From assembly GCF_045679555.1 (NCBI RefSeq), contig NC_092092.1, forward strand, positions 15,620,735 to 15,684,734: DNA of 64,000 nucleotides, read 5' to 3'. The first letter of the stretch is position 1; every line of letters starts with the position of its first letter. Shown here piece after piece: positions 1-15,000 of the stretch. The DNA comes from Salvelinus alpinus. Taxonomy: Eukaryota; Chordata; Actinopteri; Salmoniformes; Salmonidae. Position numbers and translations under genes: made by a program. Under the pieces are notes generated by a model. It was given only the letters and a program-made list of their open reading frames with translations, searched no databases and was not told where the DNA came from.

Positions 1-3000
1 CTATATGGTGAAATTGGACCATCCTATCTGGTGAAATTGGACCGTTCTATCTGGTGAAATTGGACCGTTCTATCTGGTGAAATTGGACCGTTCTATCTGG
101 TGAAATTGGACCATCCTATATGGTGAAATTGGACCATCCTATCTGGTGAAATTGGACCGTTCTATCTGGTGAAATTGGACCGTTCTATATGGTGAAATTG
201 GATTGTTCTATATGGTGAAATTGGACTGTTCTATCTGGTGAAATTGGACCGTTCTATCTGGTGAAATTGGACCGTTCTATCTGGTGAAATTGGACCCTTC
301 TATCTGGTGAAATTGGACCGTTCTATCTGGTGAAATTGGACCGTTCTATCTGGTGAAATTGGACCGTTCTATCTGGTGAAATTGGACCATTCTATCTGGT
401 GAAATTGGACCATCCTATATGGTGAAATTGGACCATCCTATCTGGTGAAATTGGACCATCCTATCTGGTGAAATTGGACCGTTCTATCTGGTGAAATTGG
501 ACTGTTCTATCTAATGAAATTGGACCGTTCTATCTGGTGAAATTGGACTGTTCTATCTGGTGAAATTGGACCATCCTATCTGGTGAAATTGGACCGTTCT
601 ATCTGGTGAAATTGGACTGTTCTATCTGGTGAAATTGGACCGTTCTATCTGGTGAAATTGGACTGTTCTATCTGGTGAAATTGGACCATCCTATCTGGTG
701 AAATTGGATCGTCCTATCTGGTGAAATTGGACCGTTCTATCTGGTGAAATTGGACCATCCTATATGGTGAAATTGGACCATCCTATCTGGTGAAATTGGA
801 CCGTTCTATCTGGTGAAATTGGACCGTTCTATCTGGTGAAATTGGACTGTTCTATCTGGTGAAATTGGACTGTTCTATCTGGTGAAATTGGACCGTTCTA
901 TCTGGTGAAATTGGACCATTCTATCTGGTGAAATTGGACCGTCCTATCTGGTGAAATTGGACCGTTCTATCTGGTGAAATTGGACTGTTCTATCTGGTGA
1001 AATTGGACCATCCTATCTGGTGAAATTGGACCATTCTATCTGGTGAAATTGGACTGTTTTATCTGGTGAAATTGGACCATCCTATCTGGTGAAATTGGAC
1101 CGTTCTATCTGGTGAAATTGGACCATCCTATCTGGTGAAATTGGACCGTTCTATCTGGTGAAATTGGACCGTTCTATCTGGTGAAATTGGACCATCCTAT
1201 CTGGTGAAATTGGACCGTTCTATCTGGTGAAATTGGACTGTTCTATCTGGTGAAATTGGACCGTTCTATCTGGTGAAATTGGACCATCCTATCTGGTGAA
1301 ATTGGACCGTTCTATCTGGTGAAATTGGACTGTTCTATCTGATGAAATTGGACCGTCCTATCTGGTGAAATTGGACTGTTCTATCTGGTGAAATTGGACC
1401 GTTCTATCTGGTGAAATTGGACCGTTCTATCTGGTGAAATTGGACCATCCTATCTGGTGAAATTGGACCATCCTATCTGGTGAAATTGGACCGTTCTATC
1501 TGGTGAAATTGGACCGTTCTATCTGGTGAAATTGGACCATCCTATCTGGTGAAATTGGACCGTCCTATCTGGTGAAATTGGACTGTTCTATCTGGTGAAA
1601 TTGGACCATCCTATATGGTGAAATTGGACCGTTCTATCTGGTGAAATTGGACTGTTCTATCTGGTGAAATTGGACCATCCTATCTGGTGAAATTGGACCA
1701 TCCTATCTGGTGAAATTGGACCGTTCTATCTGGTGAAATTGGACCGTTCTATCTGGTGAAATTGGACCATCCTATCTGGTGAAATTGGACCATCCTATCT
1801 GGAGAAATTGGACCGTTCTATCTGGTGAAATTGGACTGTTCTATCTGGTGAAATTGGACCATCCTATATGGTGAAATTGGACCGTTCTATCTGGTGAAAT
1901 TGGACCGTTCTATCTGGTGAAATTGGACCATCCTATATGGTGAAATTGGACCATCCTATCTGGTGAAATTGGACCGTTCTATCTGGTGAAATTGGACCGT
2001 TCTATCTGGTGAAATTGGACCGTTCTATCTGGTGAAATTGGACCATCCTATATGGTGAAATTGGACCATCCTATCTGGTGAAATTGGACCGTTCTATCTG
2101 GTGAAATTGGACCGTTCTATATGGTGAAATTGGATTGTTCTATATGGTGAAATTGGACTGTTCTATCTGGTGAAATTGGACCATCCTATATGGTGAAATT
2201 GGACCATCCTATCTGGTGAAATTGGACCGTTCTATCTGGTGAAATTGGACCGTTCTATCTGGTGAAATTGGACCGTTCTATCTGGTGAAATTGGACCATC
2301 CTATATGGTGAAATTGGACCATCCTATCTGGTGAAATTGGACCGTTCTATCTGGTGAAATTGGACCGTTCTATATGGTGAAATTGGATTGTTCTATATGG
2401 TGAAATTGGACTGTTCTATCTGGTGAAATTGGACCGTTCTATCTGGTGAAATTGGACCGTTCTATCTGGTGAAATTGGACCCTTCTATCTGGTGAAATTG
2501 GACCGTTCTATCTGGTGAAATTGGACCGTTCTATCTGGTGAAATTGGACCGTTCTATCTGGTGAAATTGGACCATTCTATCTGGTGAAATTGGACCATCC
2601 TATATGGTGAAATTGGACCATCCTATCTGGTGAAATTGGACCATCCTATCTGGTGAAATTGGACCGTTCTATCTGGTGAAATTGGACTGTTCTATCTAAT
2701 GAAATTGGACCGTTCTATCTGGTGAAATTGGACTGTTCTATCTGGTGAAATTGGACCATCCTATCTGGTGAAATTGGACCGTTCTATCTGGTGAAATTGG
2801 ACCGTTCTATCTGATGAAATTGGACCGTTCTATCTGGTGAAATTGGACTGTTCTATCTGGTGAAATTGGACCATCCTATCTGGTGAAATTGGACCGTTCT
2901 ATCTGGTGAAATTGGACCGTTCTATCTGGTGAAATTGGACCGTTCTATCTGGTGAAATTGGACCATCCTATCTGGTGAAATTGGACCATCCTATCTGGTG

Positions 3001-6000
3001 AAATTGGACCATCCTATCTGGTGAAATTGGACCGTTCTATCTGGTGAAATTGGACCATTCTATCTGGTGAAATTGGACCATCCTATCTGGTGAAATTGGA
3101 CCATCCTATCTGGTGAAATTGGACCGTTCTATCTGGTGAAATTGGACCGTTCTATCTGGTGAAATTGGACCGTTCTATCTGGTGAAATTGGACCATCCTA
3201 TATGGTGAAATTGGACCATCCTATCTGGTGAAATTGGACCATCCTATCTGGTGAAATTGGACCCTTCTATCTGGTGAAATTGGACCGTTCTATCTGGTGA
3301 AATTGGACCCTTCTATCTGGTGAAATTGGACCGTTCTATCTGGTGAAATTGGACCGTTCTATCTGGTGAAATTGGACCGTTCTATCTGGTGAAATTGGAC
3401 CGTTCTATCTGGTGAAATTGGACCATCCTATCTGGTGAAATTGGACCATCCTATCTGGTGAAATTGGACCATCCTATCTGGTGAAATTGGACCGTTCTAT
3501 CTGGTGAAATTGGACCGTTCTATCTGGTGAAATTGGACCATCCTATCTGGTGAAATTGGACCATCCTATCTGGTGAAATTGGACCGTTCTATCTGGTGAA
3601 ATTGGACCGTTCTATATGGTGAAATTGGACCGTTCTATCTGGTGAAATTGGACCGTTCTATCTGGTGAAATTGGACCGTTCTATCTGGTGAAATTGGACC
3701 GTTCTATCTGATGAAATTGGACTGTTCTATATGGTGAAATTGGACCGTTCTATCTGGTGAAATTGGATCGTCCTATCTGGTGAAATTGGACTGTTCTATC
3801 TGGTGAAATTGGACTGTTCTATCTGGTGAAATTGGACCGTTCTATCTGGTGAAATTGGACCGTTCTATCTGGTGAAATTGGACCGTTCTATCTGGTGAAA
3901 TTGGATCGTCCTATCTGGTGAAATTGGACCGTTCTATCTGGTGAAATTGGACTGTCCTATATGGTGAAATTGGACCATCCTATCTGGTGAAATTGGACCG
4001 TTCTATCTGGTGAAATTGGACCGTTCTATCTGGTGAAATTGGACCATCCTATATGGTGAAATTGGACCATCCTATCTGGTGAAATTGGACCGTTCTATCT
4101 GGTGAAATTGGACCGTTCTATCTGGTGAAATTGGACTGTTCTATCTGGTGAAATTGGACTGTTCTATCTGGTGAAATTGGACCGTTCTATCTGGTGAAAT
4201 TGGACTGTTCTATCTGGTGAAATTGGACCATCCTATCTGGTGAAATTGGATCGTCCTATCTGGTGAAATTGGACCGTTCTATCTGGTGAAATTGGACCAT
4301 CCTATATGGTGAAATTGGACCATCCTATCTGGTGAAATTGGACCGTTCTATCTGGTGAAATTGGACCGTTCTATCTGGTGAAATTGGACTGTTCTATCTG
4401 GTGAAATTGGACTGTTCTATCTGGTGAAATTGGACCGTTCTATCTGGTGAAATTGGACCATTCTATCTGGTGAAATTGGACCGTCCTATCTGGTGAAATT
4501 GGACCGTTCTATCTGGTGAAATTGGACTGTTCTATCTGGTGAAATTGGACCATCCTATCTGGTGAAATTGGACCATTCTATCTGGTGAAATTGGACTGTT
4601 TTATCTGGTGAAATTGGACCATCCTATCTGGTGAAATTGGACCGTTCTATCTGGTGAAATTGGACCGTTCTATCTGGTGAAATTGGACTGTTCTATCTGG
4701 TGAAATTGGACCGTTCTATCTGGTGAAATTGGACCATCCTATCTGGTGAAATTGGACCGTTCTATCTGGTGAAATTGGACTGTTCTATCTGGTGAAATTG
4801 GACCGTCCTATCTGGTGAAATTGGACTGTTCTATCTGGTGAAATTGGACCATCCTATATGGTGAAATTGGACCGTTCTATCTGGTGAAATTGGACTGTTC
4901 TATCCGGTGAAATTGGACCATCCTATCTGGTGAAATTGGACCATCCTATCTGGTGAAATTGGACCGTTCTATCTGGTGAAATTGGACCGTTCTATCTGGT
5001 GAAATTGGACCATCCTATCTGGTGAAATTGGACCATCCTATCTGGAGAAATTGGACCGTTCTATCTGGTGAAATTGGACTGTTCTATCTGGTGAAATTGG
5101 ACCATCCTATATGGTGAAATTGGACCGTTCTATCTGGTGAAATTGGACCGTTCTATCTGGTGAAATTGGACCATCCTATATGGTGAAATTGGACCATCCT
5201 ATCTGGTGAAATTGGACCGTTCTATCTGGTGAAATTGGACCGTTCTATCTGGTGAAATTGGACCGTTCTATCTGGTGAAATTGGACCATCCTATATGGTG
5301 AAATTGGACCATCCTATCTGGTGAAATTGGACCGTTCTATCTGGTGAAATTGGACCGTTCTATATGGTGAAATTGGATTGTTCTATATGGTGAAATTGGA
5401 CTGTTCTATCTGGTGAAATTGGACCGTTCTATCTGGTGAAATTGGACCGTTCTATCTGGTGAAATTGGACCGTTCTATATGGTGAAATTGGACTGTTCTA
5501 TCTGGTGAAATTGGACTGTTCTATATGGTGAAATTGGACCGTTCTATATGGTGAAATTGGACCGTTCTATCTGGTGAAATTGGACCGTTCTATCTGGTGA
5601 AATTGGACCGTTCTATCTGGTGAAATTGGACCGTTCTATATGGTGAAATTGGACTGTTCTATCTGGTGAAATTGGACTGTTCTATATGGTGAAATTGGAC
5701 CGTTCTATATGGTGAAATTGGACCGTTCTATCTGGTGAAATTGGACCGTTCTATCTGGTGAAATTGGACCGTTCTATCTGGTGAAATTGGACCGTTCTAT
5801 CTGGTGAAATTGGACCGTTCTATATGGTGAAATTGGACTGTTCTATCTGGTGAAATTGGACCGTTCTATCTGGTGAAATTGGACTGTTCTATATGGTGAA
5901 ATTGGACTGTTCTATATGGTGAAATTGGACCGTTCTATATGGTGAAATTGGACCGTTCTATCTGGTGAAATTGGACCGTTCTATCTGGTGAAATTGGACC

Positions 6001-9000
6001 GTTCTATCTGGTGAAATTGGACTGTTCTATCTGGTGAAATTGGACCATCCTATATGGTGAAATTGGACCGTTCTATCTGGTGAAATTGGACCGTTCTATC
6101 TGGTGAAATTGGACCATCCTATATGGTGAAATTGGACCATCCTATCTGGTGAAATTGGACCGTTCTATCTGGTGAAATTGGACCGTTCTATCTGGTGAAA
6201 TTGGACCGTTCTATCTGGTGAAATTGGACCATCCTATATGGTGAAATTGGACCATCCTATCTGGTGAAATTGGACCGTTCTATCTGGTGAAATTGGACCG
6301 TTCTATATGGTGAAATTGGACTGTTCTATATGGTGAAATTGGACTGTTCTATCTGGTGAAATTGGACCGTTCTATCTGGTGAAATTGGACCGTTCTATCT
6401 GGTGAAATTGGACCGTTCTATATGGTGAAATTGGACTGTTCTATCTGGTGAAATTGGACTGTTCTATATGGTGAAATTGGACCGTTCTATATGGTGAAAT
6501 TGGACCGTTCTATCTGGTGAAATTGGACCGTTCTATCTGGTGAAATTGGACCGTTCTATCTGGTGAAATTGGACCGTTCTATATGGTGAAATTGGACTGT
6601 TCTATCTGGTGAAATTGGACTGTTCTATATGGTGAAATTGGACCGTTCTATATGGTGAAATTGGACCGTTCTATCTGGTGAAATTGGACCGTTCTATCTG
6701 GTGAAATTGGACCGTTCTATCTGGTGAAATTGGACCGTTCTATCTGGTGAAATTGGACCGTTCTATATGGTGAAATTGGACTGTTCTATCTGGTGAAATT
6801 GGACCGTTCTATCTGGTGAAATTGGACTGTTCTATATGGTGAAATTGGACTGTTCTATATGGTGAAATTGGACCGTTCTATATGGTGAAATTGGACCGTT
6901 CTATCTGGTGAAATTGGACCGTTCTATCTGGTGAAATTGGACCGTTCTATATGGTGAAATTGGACCGTTCTATCTGGTGAAATTGGACCGTTCTATCTGG
7001 TGAAATTGGACCGTCCTATCTGGTGAAATTGGACTGTTCTATCTGGTGAAATTGGACCGTTCTATCTGGTGAAATTGGACCGTTCTATCTGGTGAAATTG
7101 GACTGTTCTATCTGGTGAAATTGGACCGTTCTATCTGGTGAAATTGGACTGTTCTATCTGGTGAAATTGGACCGTTCTATCTGGTGAAATTGGACCGTTC
7201 TATATGGTGAAATTGGACTGTTCTATCTGGTGAAATTGGACCGTTCTATCTGGTGAAATTGGACCATCCTATCTGGTGAAATTGGACCGTTCTATCTGGT
7301 GAAATTGGACCGTTCTATCTGGTGAAATTGGACCATCCTATCTGGTGAAATTGGACCGTTCTATCTGGTGAAATTGGACCGTTCTATCTGGTGAAATTGG
7401 ACCATCCTATCTGGTGAAATTGGACCGTCCTATCTGGTGAAATTGGACCATCCTATCTGGTGAAATTGGACCGTTCTATCTGGTGAAATTGGACCGTTCT
7501 ATATGGTGAAATTGGACTGTTCTATATGGTGAAATTGGACCATCCTATCTGGTGAAATTGGACCGTTCTATCTGGTGAAATTGGACTGTTCTATATGGTG
7601 AAATTGGACCATCCTATCTGGTGAAATTGGACCGTTCTATCTGGTGAAATTGGACCGTTCTATATGGTGAAATTGGACTGTTCTATCTGGTGAAATTGGA
7701 CCGTTCTATATGGTGAAATTGGACTGTTCTATCTGGTGAAATTGGACCGTTCTATCTGGTGAAATTGGACTGTTCTATCTGGTGAAATTGGACCGTTCTA
7801 TCTAGTGAAATTGGACCGTTCTATCTGGTGAAATTGGACCGTTCTATCTGGTGAAATTGGACCGTTCTATCTGGTGAAATTGGACCGTTCTATCTGGTGA
7901 AATTGGACCGTTCTATCTGGTGAAATTGGACCGTTCTATATGGTGAAATTGGACTGTTCTATCTGGTGAAATTGGACCATCCTATCTGGTGAAATTGGAC
8001 CGTTCTATCTGGTGAAATTGGACTGTTCTATCTGGTGAAATTGGACCATCCTATCTGGTGAAATTGGACCGTTCTATCTGGTGAAATTGGACCGTTCTAT
8101 ATGGTGAAATTGGACTGTTCTATATGGTGAAATTGGACCGTTCTATCTGGTGAAATTGGACCATCCTATCTGGTGAAATTGGACCGTTCTATCTGGTGAA
8201 ATTGGACTGTTCTATCTGGTGAAATTGGACCGTTCTATCTAGTGAAATTGGACCGTTCTATCTAGTGAAATTGGACTGTTCTATCTGGTGAAATTGGACC
8301 GTTCTATCTGGTGAAATTGGACTGTTCTATCTGGTGAAATTGGACCGTTCTATCTGGTGAAATTGGACTGTTCTATCTGGTGAAATTGGACCATTCTATA
8401 TGGTGAAATTGGACCGTTCTATCTGGTGAAATTGGACCGTTCTATCTGGTGAAATTGGACCGTTCTATCTGATGAAATTGGACCATCCTATATGGTGAAA
8501 TTGGACCGTTCTATCTGGTGAAATTGGACCGTTCTATCTGATGAAATTGGACCATCCTATCTGGTGAAATTGGACCGTTCTATCTGGTGAAATTGGACCA
8601 TCCTATATGGTGAAATTGGACCATCCTATCTGGTGAAATTGGACCATCCTATCTGGTGAAATTGGACCCTTCTATCTGGTGAAATTGGACCGTTCTATCT
8701 GGTGAAATTGGACCCTTCTATCTGGTGAAATTGGACCGTTCTATCTGGTGAAATTGGACCGTTCTATCTGGTGAAATTGGACCGTTCTATCTGGTGAAAT
8801 TGGACCATCCTATATGGTGAAATTGGACCATCCTATCTGGTGAAATTGGACCATCCTATCTGGTGAAATTGGACCGTTCTATCTGGTGAAATTGGACTGT
8901 TCTATCTAATGAAATTGGACCGTTCTATCTGGTGAAATTGGACTGTTCTATCTGGTGAAATTGGACCATCCTATCTGGTGAAATTGGACCGTTCTATCTG

Positions 9001-12000
9001 GTGAAATTGGACCGTTCTATCTGATGAAATTGGACCGTTCTATCTGGTGAAATTGGACTGTTCTATCTGGTGAAATTGGACCATCCTATCTGGTGAAATT
9101 GGACCGTTCTATCTGGTGAAATTGGACCGTTCTATCTGGTGAAATTGGACCGTTCTATCTGGTGAAATTGGACCATCCTATCTGGTGAAATTGGACCATC
9201 CTATCTGGTGAAATTGGACCATCCTATCTGGTGAAATTGGACCGTTCTATCTGGTGAAATTGGACCATTCTATCTGGTGAAATTGGACCATCCTATCTGG
9301 TGAAATTGGACCATCCTATCTGGTGAAATTGGACCGTTCTATCTGGTGAAATTGGACCGTTCTATCTGGTGAAATTGGACCGTTCTATCTGGTGAAATTG
9401 GACCATCCTATATGGTGAAATTGGACCATCCTATCTGGTGAAATTGGACCATCCTATCTGGTGAAATTGGACCGTTCTATATGGTGAAATTGGACTGTTC
9501 TATCTGGTGAAATTGGACTGTTCTATATGGTGAAATTGGACCGTTCTATATGGTGAAATTGGACCGTTCTATCTGGTGAAATTGGACCGTTCTATCTGGT
9601 GAAATTGGACCGTTCTATCTGGTGAAATTGGACCGTTCTATCTGGTGAAATTGGACCGTTCTATATGTTGAAATTGGACTGTTCTATCTGGTGAAATTGG
9701 ACCGTTCTATCTGGTGAAATTGGACTGTTCTATATGGTGAAATTGGACTGTTCTATATGGTGAAATTGGACCGTTCTATATGGTGAAATTGGACCGTTCT
9801 ATCTGGTGAAATTGGACCGTTCTATCTGGTGAAATTGGACCGTTCTATCTGGTGAAATTGGACTGTTCTATCTGGTGAAATTGGACCATCCTATATGGTG
9901 AAATTGGACCGTTCTATCTGGTGAAATTGGACCGTTCTATCTGGTGAAATTGGACCATCCTATATGGTGAAATTGGACCATCCTATCTGGTGAAATTGGA
10001 CCGTTCTATCTGGTGAAATTGGACCGTTCTATCTGGTGAAATTGGACCGTTCTATCTGGTGAAATTGGACCATCCTATATGGTGAAATTGGACCATCCTA
10101 TCTGGTGAAATTGGACCGTTCTATCTGGTGAAATTGGACCGTTCTATATGGTGAAATTGGACTGTTCTATATGGTGAAATTGGAATGTTCTATCTGGTGA
10201 AATTGGACCGTTCTATCTGGTGAAATTGGACCGTTCTATCTGGTGAAATTGGACCGTTCTATATGGTGAAATTGGACTGTTCTATCTGGTGAAATTGGAC
10301 TGTTCTATATGGTGAAATTGGACCGTTCTATATGGTGAAATTGGACCGTTCTATCTGGTGAAATTGGACCGTTCTATCTGGTGAAATTGGACCGTTCTAT
10401 CTGGTGAAATTGGACCGTTCTATCTGGTGAAATTGGACCGTTCTATATGGTGAAATTGGACTGTTCTATCTGGTGAAATTGGACTGTTCTATATGGTGAA
10501 ATTGGACCGTTCTATATGGTGAAATTGGACCGTTCTATCTGGTGAAATTGGACCGTTCTATCTGGTGAAATTGGACCGTCCTATCTGGTGAAATTGGACC
10601 GTTCTATCTGGTGAAATTGGACCGTTCTATATGGTGAAATTGGACTGTTCTATCTGGTGAAATTGGACCGTTCTATATGGTGAAATTGGACTGTTCTATA
10701 TGGTGAAATTGGACTGTTCTATATGGTGAAATTGGACCGTTCTATATGGTGAAATTGGACCGTTCTATCTGGTGAAATTGGACCGTTCTATCTGGTGAAA
10801 TTGGACCGTTCTATATGGTGAAATTGGACCGTTCTATCTGGTGAAATTGGACCGTTCTATCTGGTGAAATTGGACCGTCCTATCTGGTGAAATTGGACTG
10901 TTCTATCTGGTGAAATTGGACCGTTCTATCTGGTGAAATTGGACCGTTCTATCTGGTGAAATTGGACTGTTCTATCTGGTGAAATTGGACCGTTCTATCT
11001 GGTGAAATTGGACTGTTCTATCTGGTGAAATTGGACCGTTCTATCTGGTGAAATTGGACCGTTCTATATGGTGAAATTGGACTGTTCTATCTGGTGAAAT
11101 TGGACCGTTCTATCTGGTGAAATTGGACCATCCTATCTGGTGAAATTGGACCGTTCTATCTGGTGAAATTGGACCGTTCTATCTGGTGAAATTGGACCAT
11201 CCTATCTGGTGAAATTGGACCGTTCTATCTGGTGAAATTGGACCGTTCTATCTGGTGAAATTGGACCATCCTATCTGGTGAAATTGGACCGTCCTATCTG
11301 GTGAAATTGGACCATCCTATCTGGTGAAATTGGACCGTTCTATCTGGTGAAATTGGACCGTTCTATATGGTGAAATTGGACTGTTCTATATGGTGAAATT
11401 GGACCATCCTATCTGGTGAAATTGGACCGTTCTATCTGGTGAAATTGGACTGTTCTATATGGTGAAATTGGACCATCCTATCTGGTGAAATTGGACCGTT
11501 CTATCTGGTGAAATTGGACCGTTCTATATGGTGAAATTGGACTGTTCTATCTGGTGAAATTGGACCGTTCTATATGGTGAAATTGGACTGTTCTATCTGG
11601 TGAAATTGGACCGTTCTATCTGGTGAAATTGGACTGTTCTATCTGGTGAAATTGGACCGTTCTATCTAGTGAAATTGGACCGTTCTATCTGGTGAAATTG
11701 GACCGTTCTATCTGGTGAAATTGGACCGTTCTATCTGGTGAAATTGGACCGTTCTATCTGGTGAAATTGGACCGTTCTATCTGGTGAAATTGGACCGTTC
11801 TATATGGTGAAATTGGACTGTTCTATCTGGTGAAATTGGACCATCCTATCTGGTGAAATTGGACCGTTCTATCTGGTGAAATTGGACTGTTCTATCTGGT
11901 GAAATTGGACCATCCTATCTGGTGAAATTGGACCGTTCTATCTGGTGAAATTGGACCGTTCTATATGGTGAAATTGGACTGTTCTATATGGTGAAATTGG

Positions 12001-15000
12001 ACCGTTCTATCTGGTGAAATTGGACCATCCTATCTGGTGAAATTGGACCGTTCTATCTGGTGAAATTGGACTGTTCTATCTGGTGAAATTGGACCGTTCT
12101 ATCTAGTGAAATTGGACCGTTCTATCTAGTGAAATTGGACTGTTCTATCTGGTGAAATTGGACCGTTCTATCTGGTGAAATTGGACTGTTCTATCTGGTG
12201 AAATTGGACCGTTCTATCTGGTGAAATTGGACTGTTCTATCTGGTGAAATTGGACCGTTCTATATGGTGAAATTGGACCGTTCTATCTGGTGAAATTGGA
12301 CCGTTCTATCTGGTGAAATTGGACCGTTCTATCTGATGAAATTGGACCATCCTATATGGTGAAATTGGACCGTTCTATCTGGTGAAATTGGACCGTTCTA
12401 TCTGATGAAATTGGACCATCCTATCTGGTGAAATTGGACCGTTCTATCTGGTGAAATTGGACCATCCTATATGGTGAAATTGGACCATCCTATCTGGTGA
12501 AATTGGACCATCCTATCTGGTGAAATTGGACCCTTCTATCTGGTGAAATTGGACCGTTCTATCTGGTGAAATTGGACCCTTCTATCTGGTGAAATTGGAC
12601 CGTTCTATCTGGTGAAATTGGACCGTTCTATCTGGTGAAATTGGACCGTTCTATCTGGTGAAATTGGACCGTTCTATCTGGTGAAATTGGACCATCCTAT
12701 ATGGTGAAATTGGACCATCCTATCTGGTGAAATTGGACCATCCTATCTGGTGAAATTGGACCGTTCTATCTGGTGAAATTGGACTGTTCTATCTAATGAA
12801 ATTGGACCGTTCTATCTGGTGAAATTGGACTGTTCTATCTGGTGAAATTGGACCATCCTATCTGGTGAAATTGGACCGTTCTATCTGGTGAAATTGGACC
12901 GTTCTATCTGATGAAATTGGACCGTTCTATCTGGTGAAATTGGACTGTTCTATCTGGTGAAATTGGACCATCCTATCTGGTGAAATTGGACCGTTCTATC
13001 TGGTGAAATTGGACCGTTCTATCTGGTGGAATTGGACCGTTCTATCTGGTGAAATTGGACCATCCTATCTGGTGAAATTGGACCATCCTATCTGGTGAAA
13101 TTGGACCATCCTATCTGGTGAAATTGGACCGTTCTATCTGGTGAAATTGGACCATTCTATCTGGTGAAATTGGACCATCCTATCTGGTGAAATTGGACCA
13201 TCCTATCTGGTGAAATTGGACCGTTCTATCTGGTGAAATTGGACCGTTCTATCTGGTGAAATTGGACCGTTCTATCTGGTGAAATTGGACCATCCTATAT
13301 GGTGAAATTGGACCATCCTATCTGGTGAAATTGGACCATCCTATCTGGTGAAATTGGACCGTTCTATCTGGTGAAATTGGACCGTTCTATCTGGTGAAAT
13401 TGGACCATCCTATCTGGTGAAATTGGACCATCCTATCTGGTGAAATTGGACCGTTCTATCTGGTGAAATTGGACCGTTCTATCTGGTGAAATTGGACCGT
13501 TCTATCTGGTGAAATTGGACCATCCTATCTGGTGAAATTGGACCATCCTATCTGGTGAAATTGGACCATCCTATCTGGTGAAATTGGACCGTTCTATCTG
13601 GTGAAATTGGACCGTTCTATCTGGTGAAATTGGACCGTTCTATCTGGTGAAATTGGACCGTTCTATCTGGTGAAATTGGACCATCCTATCTGGTGAAATT
13701 GGACCATCCTATCTGGTGAAATTGGACCATCCTATCTGGTGAAATTGGACCGTTCTATCTGGTGAAATTGGACCGTTCTATCTGGTGAAATTGGACCATC
13801 CTATCTGGTGAAATTGGACCATCCTATCTGGTGAAATTGGACCGTTCTATCTGGTGAAATTGGACCGTTCTATATGGTGAAATTGGACCGTTCTATCTGG
13901 TGAAATTGGACCGTTCTATCTGGTGAAATTGGACCGTTCTATCTGGTGAAATTGGACCGTTCTATCTGATGAAATTGGACTGTTCTATATGGTGAAATTG
14001 GACCGTTCTATCTGGTGAAATTGGATCGTCCTATCTGGTGAAATTGGACTGTTCTATCTGGTGAAATTGGACTGTTCTATCTGGTGAAATTGGACCATCC
14101 TATCTGGTGAAATTGGACCATCCTATCTGGTGAAATTGGACCGTTCTATCTGGTGAAATTGGACCGTTCTATCTGGTGAAATTGGACCGTTCTATCTGGT
14201 GAAATTGGACCATCCTATATGGTGAAATTGGACCATCCTATCTGGTGAAATTGGACCATCCTATCTGGTGAAATTGGACCGTTCTATCTGGTGAAATTGG
14301 ACCGTTCTATCTGGTGAAATTGGACTGTTCTATCTGGTGAAATTGGACCGTTCTATCTGGTGAAATTGGACTGTTCTATCTGGTGAAATTGGACCGTTCT
14401 ATATGGTGAAATTGGACCGTTCTATCTGGTGAAATTGGACCGTTCTATCTGGTGAAATTGGACCGTTCTATCTGATGAAATTGGACCATCCTATATGGTG
14501 AAATTGGACCGTTCTATCTGGTGAAATTGGACCGTTCTATCTGATGAAATTGGACCATCCTATCTGGTGAAATTGGACCGTTCTATCTGGTGAAATTGGA
14601 CCATCCTATATGGTGAAATTGGACCATCCTATCTGGTGAAATTGGACCATCCTATCTGGTGAAATTGGACCCTTCTATCTGGTGAAATTGGACCGTTCTA
14701 TCTGGTGAAATTGGACCCTTCTATCTGGTGAAATTGGACCGTTCTATCTGGTGAAATTGGACCGTTCTATCTGGTGAAATTGGACCGTTCTATCTGGTGA
14801 AATTGGACCGTTCTATCTGGTGAAATTGGACCATCCTATATGGTGAAATTGGACCATCCTATCTGGTGAAATTGGACCATCCTATCTGGTGAAATTGGAC
14901 CGTTCTATCTGGTGAAATTGGACTGTTCTATCTAATGAAATTGGACCGTTCTATCTGGTGAAATTGGACTGTTCTATCTGGTGAAATTGGACCATCCTAT

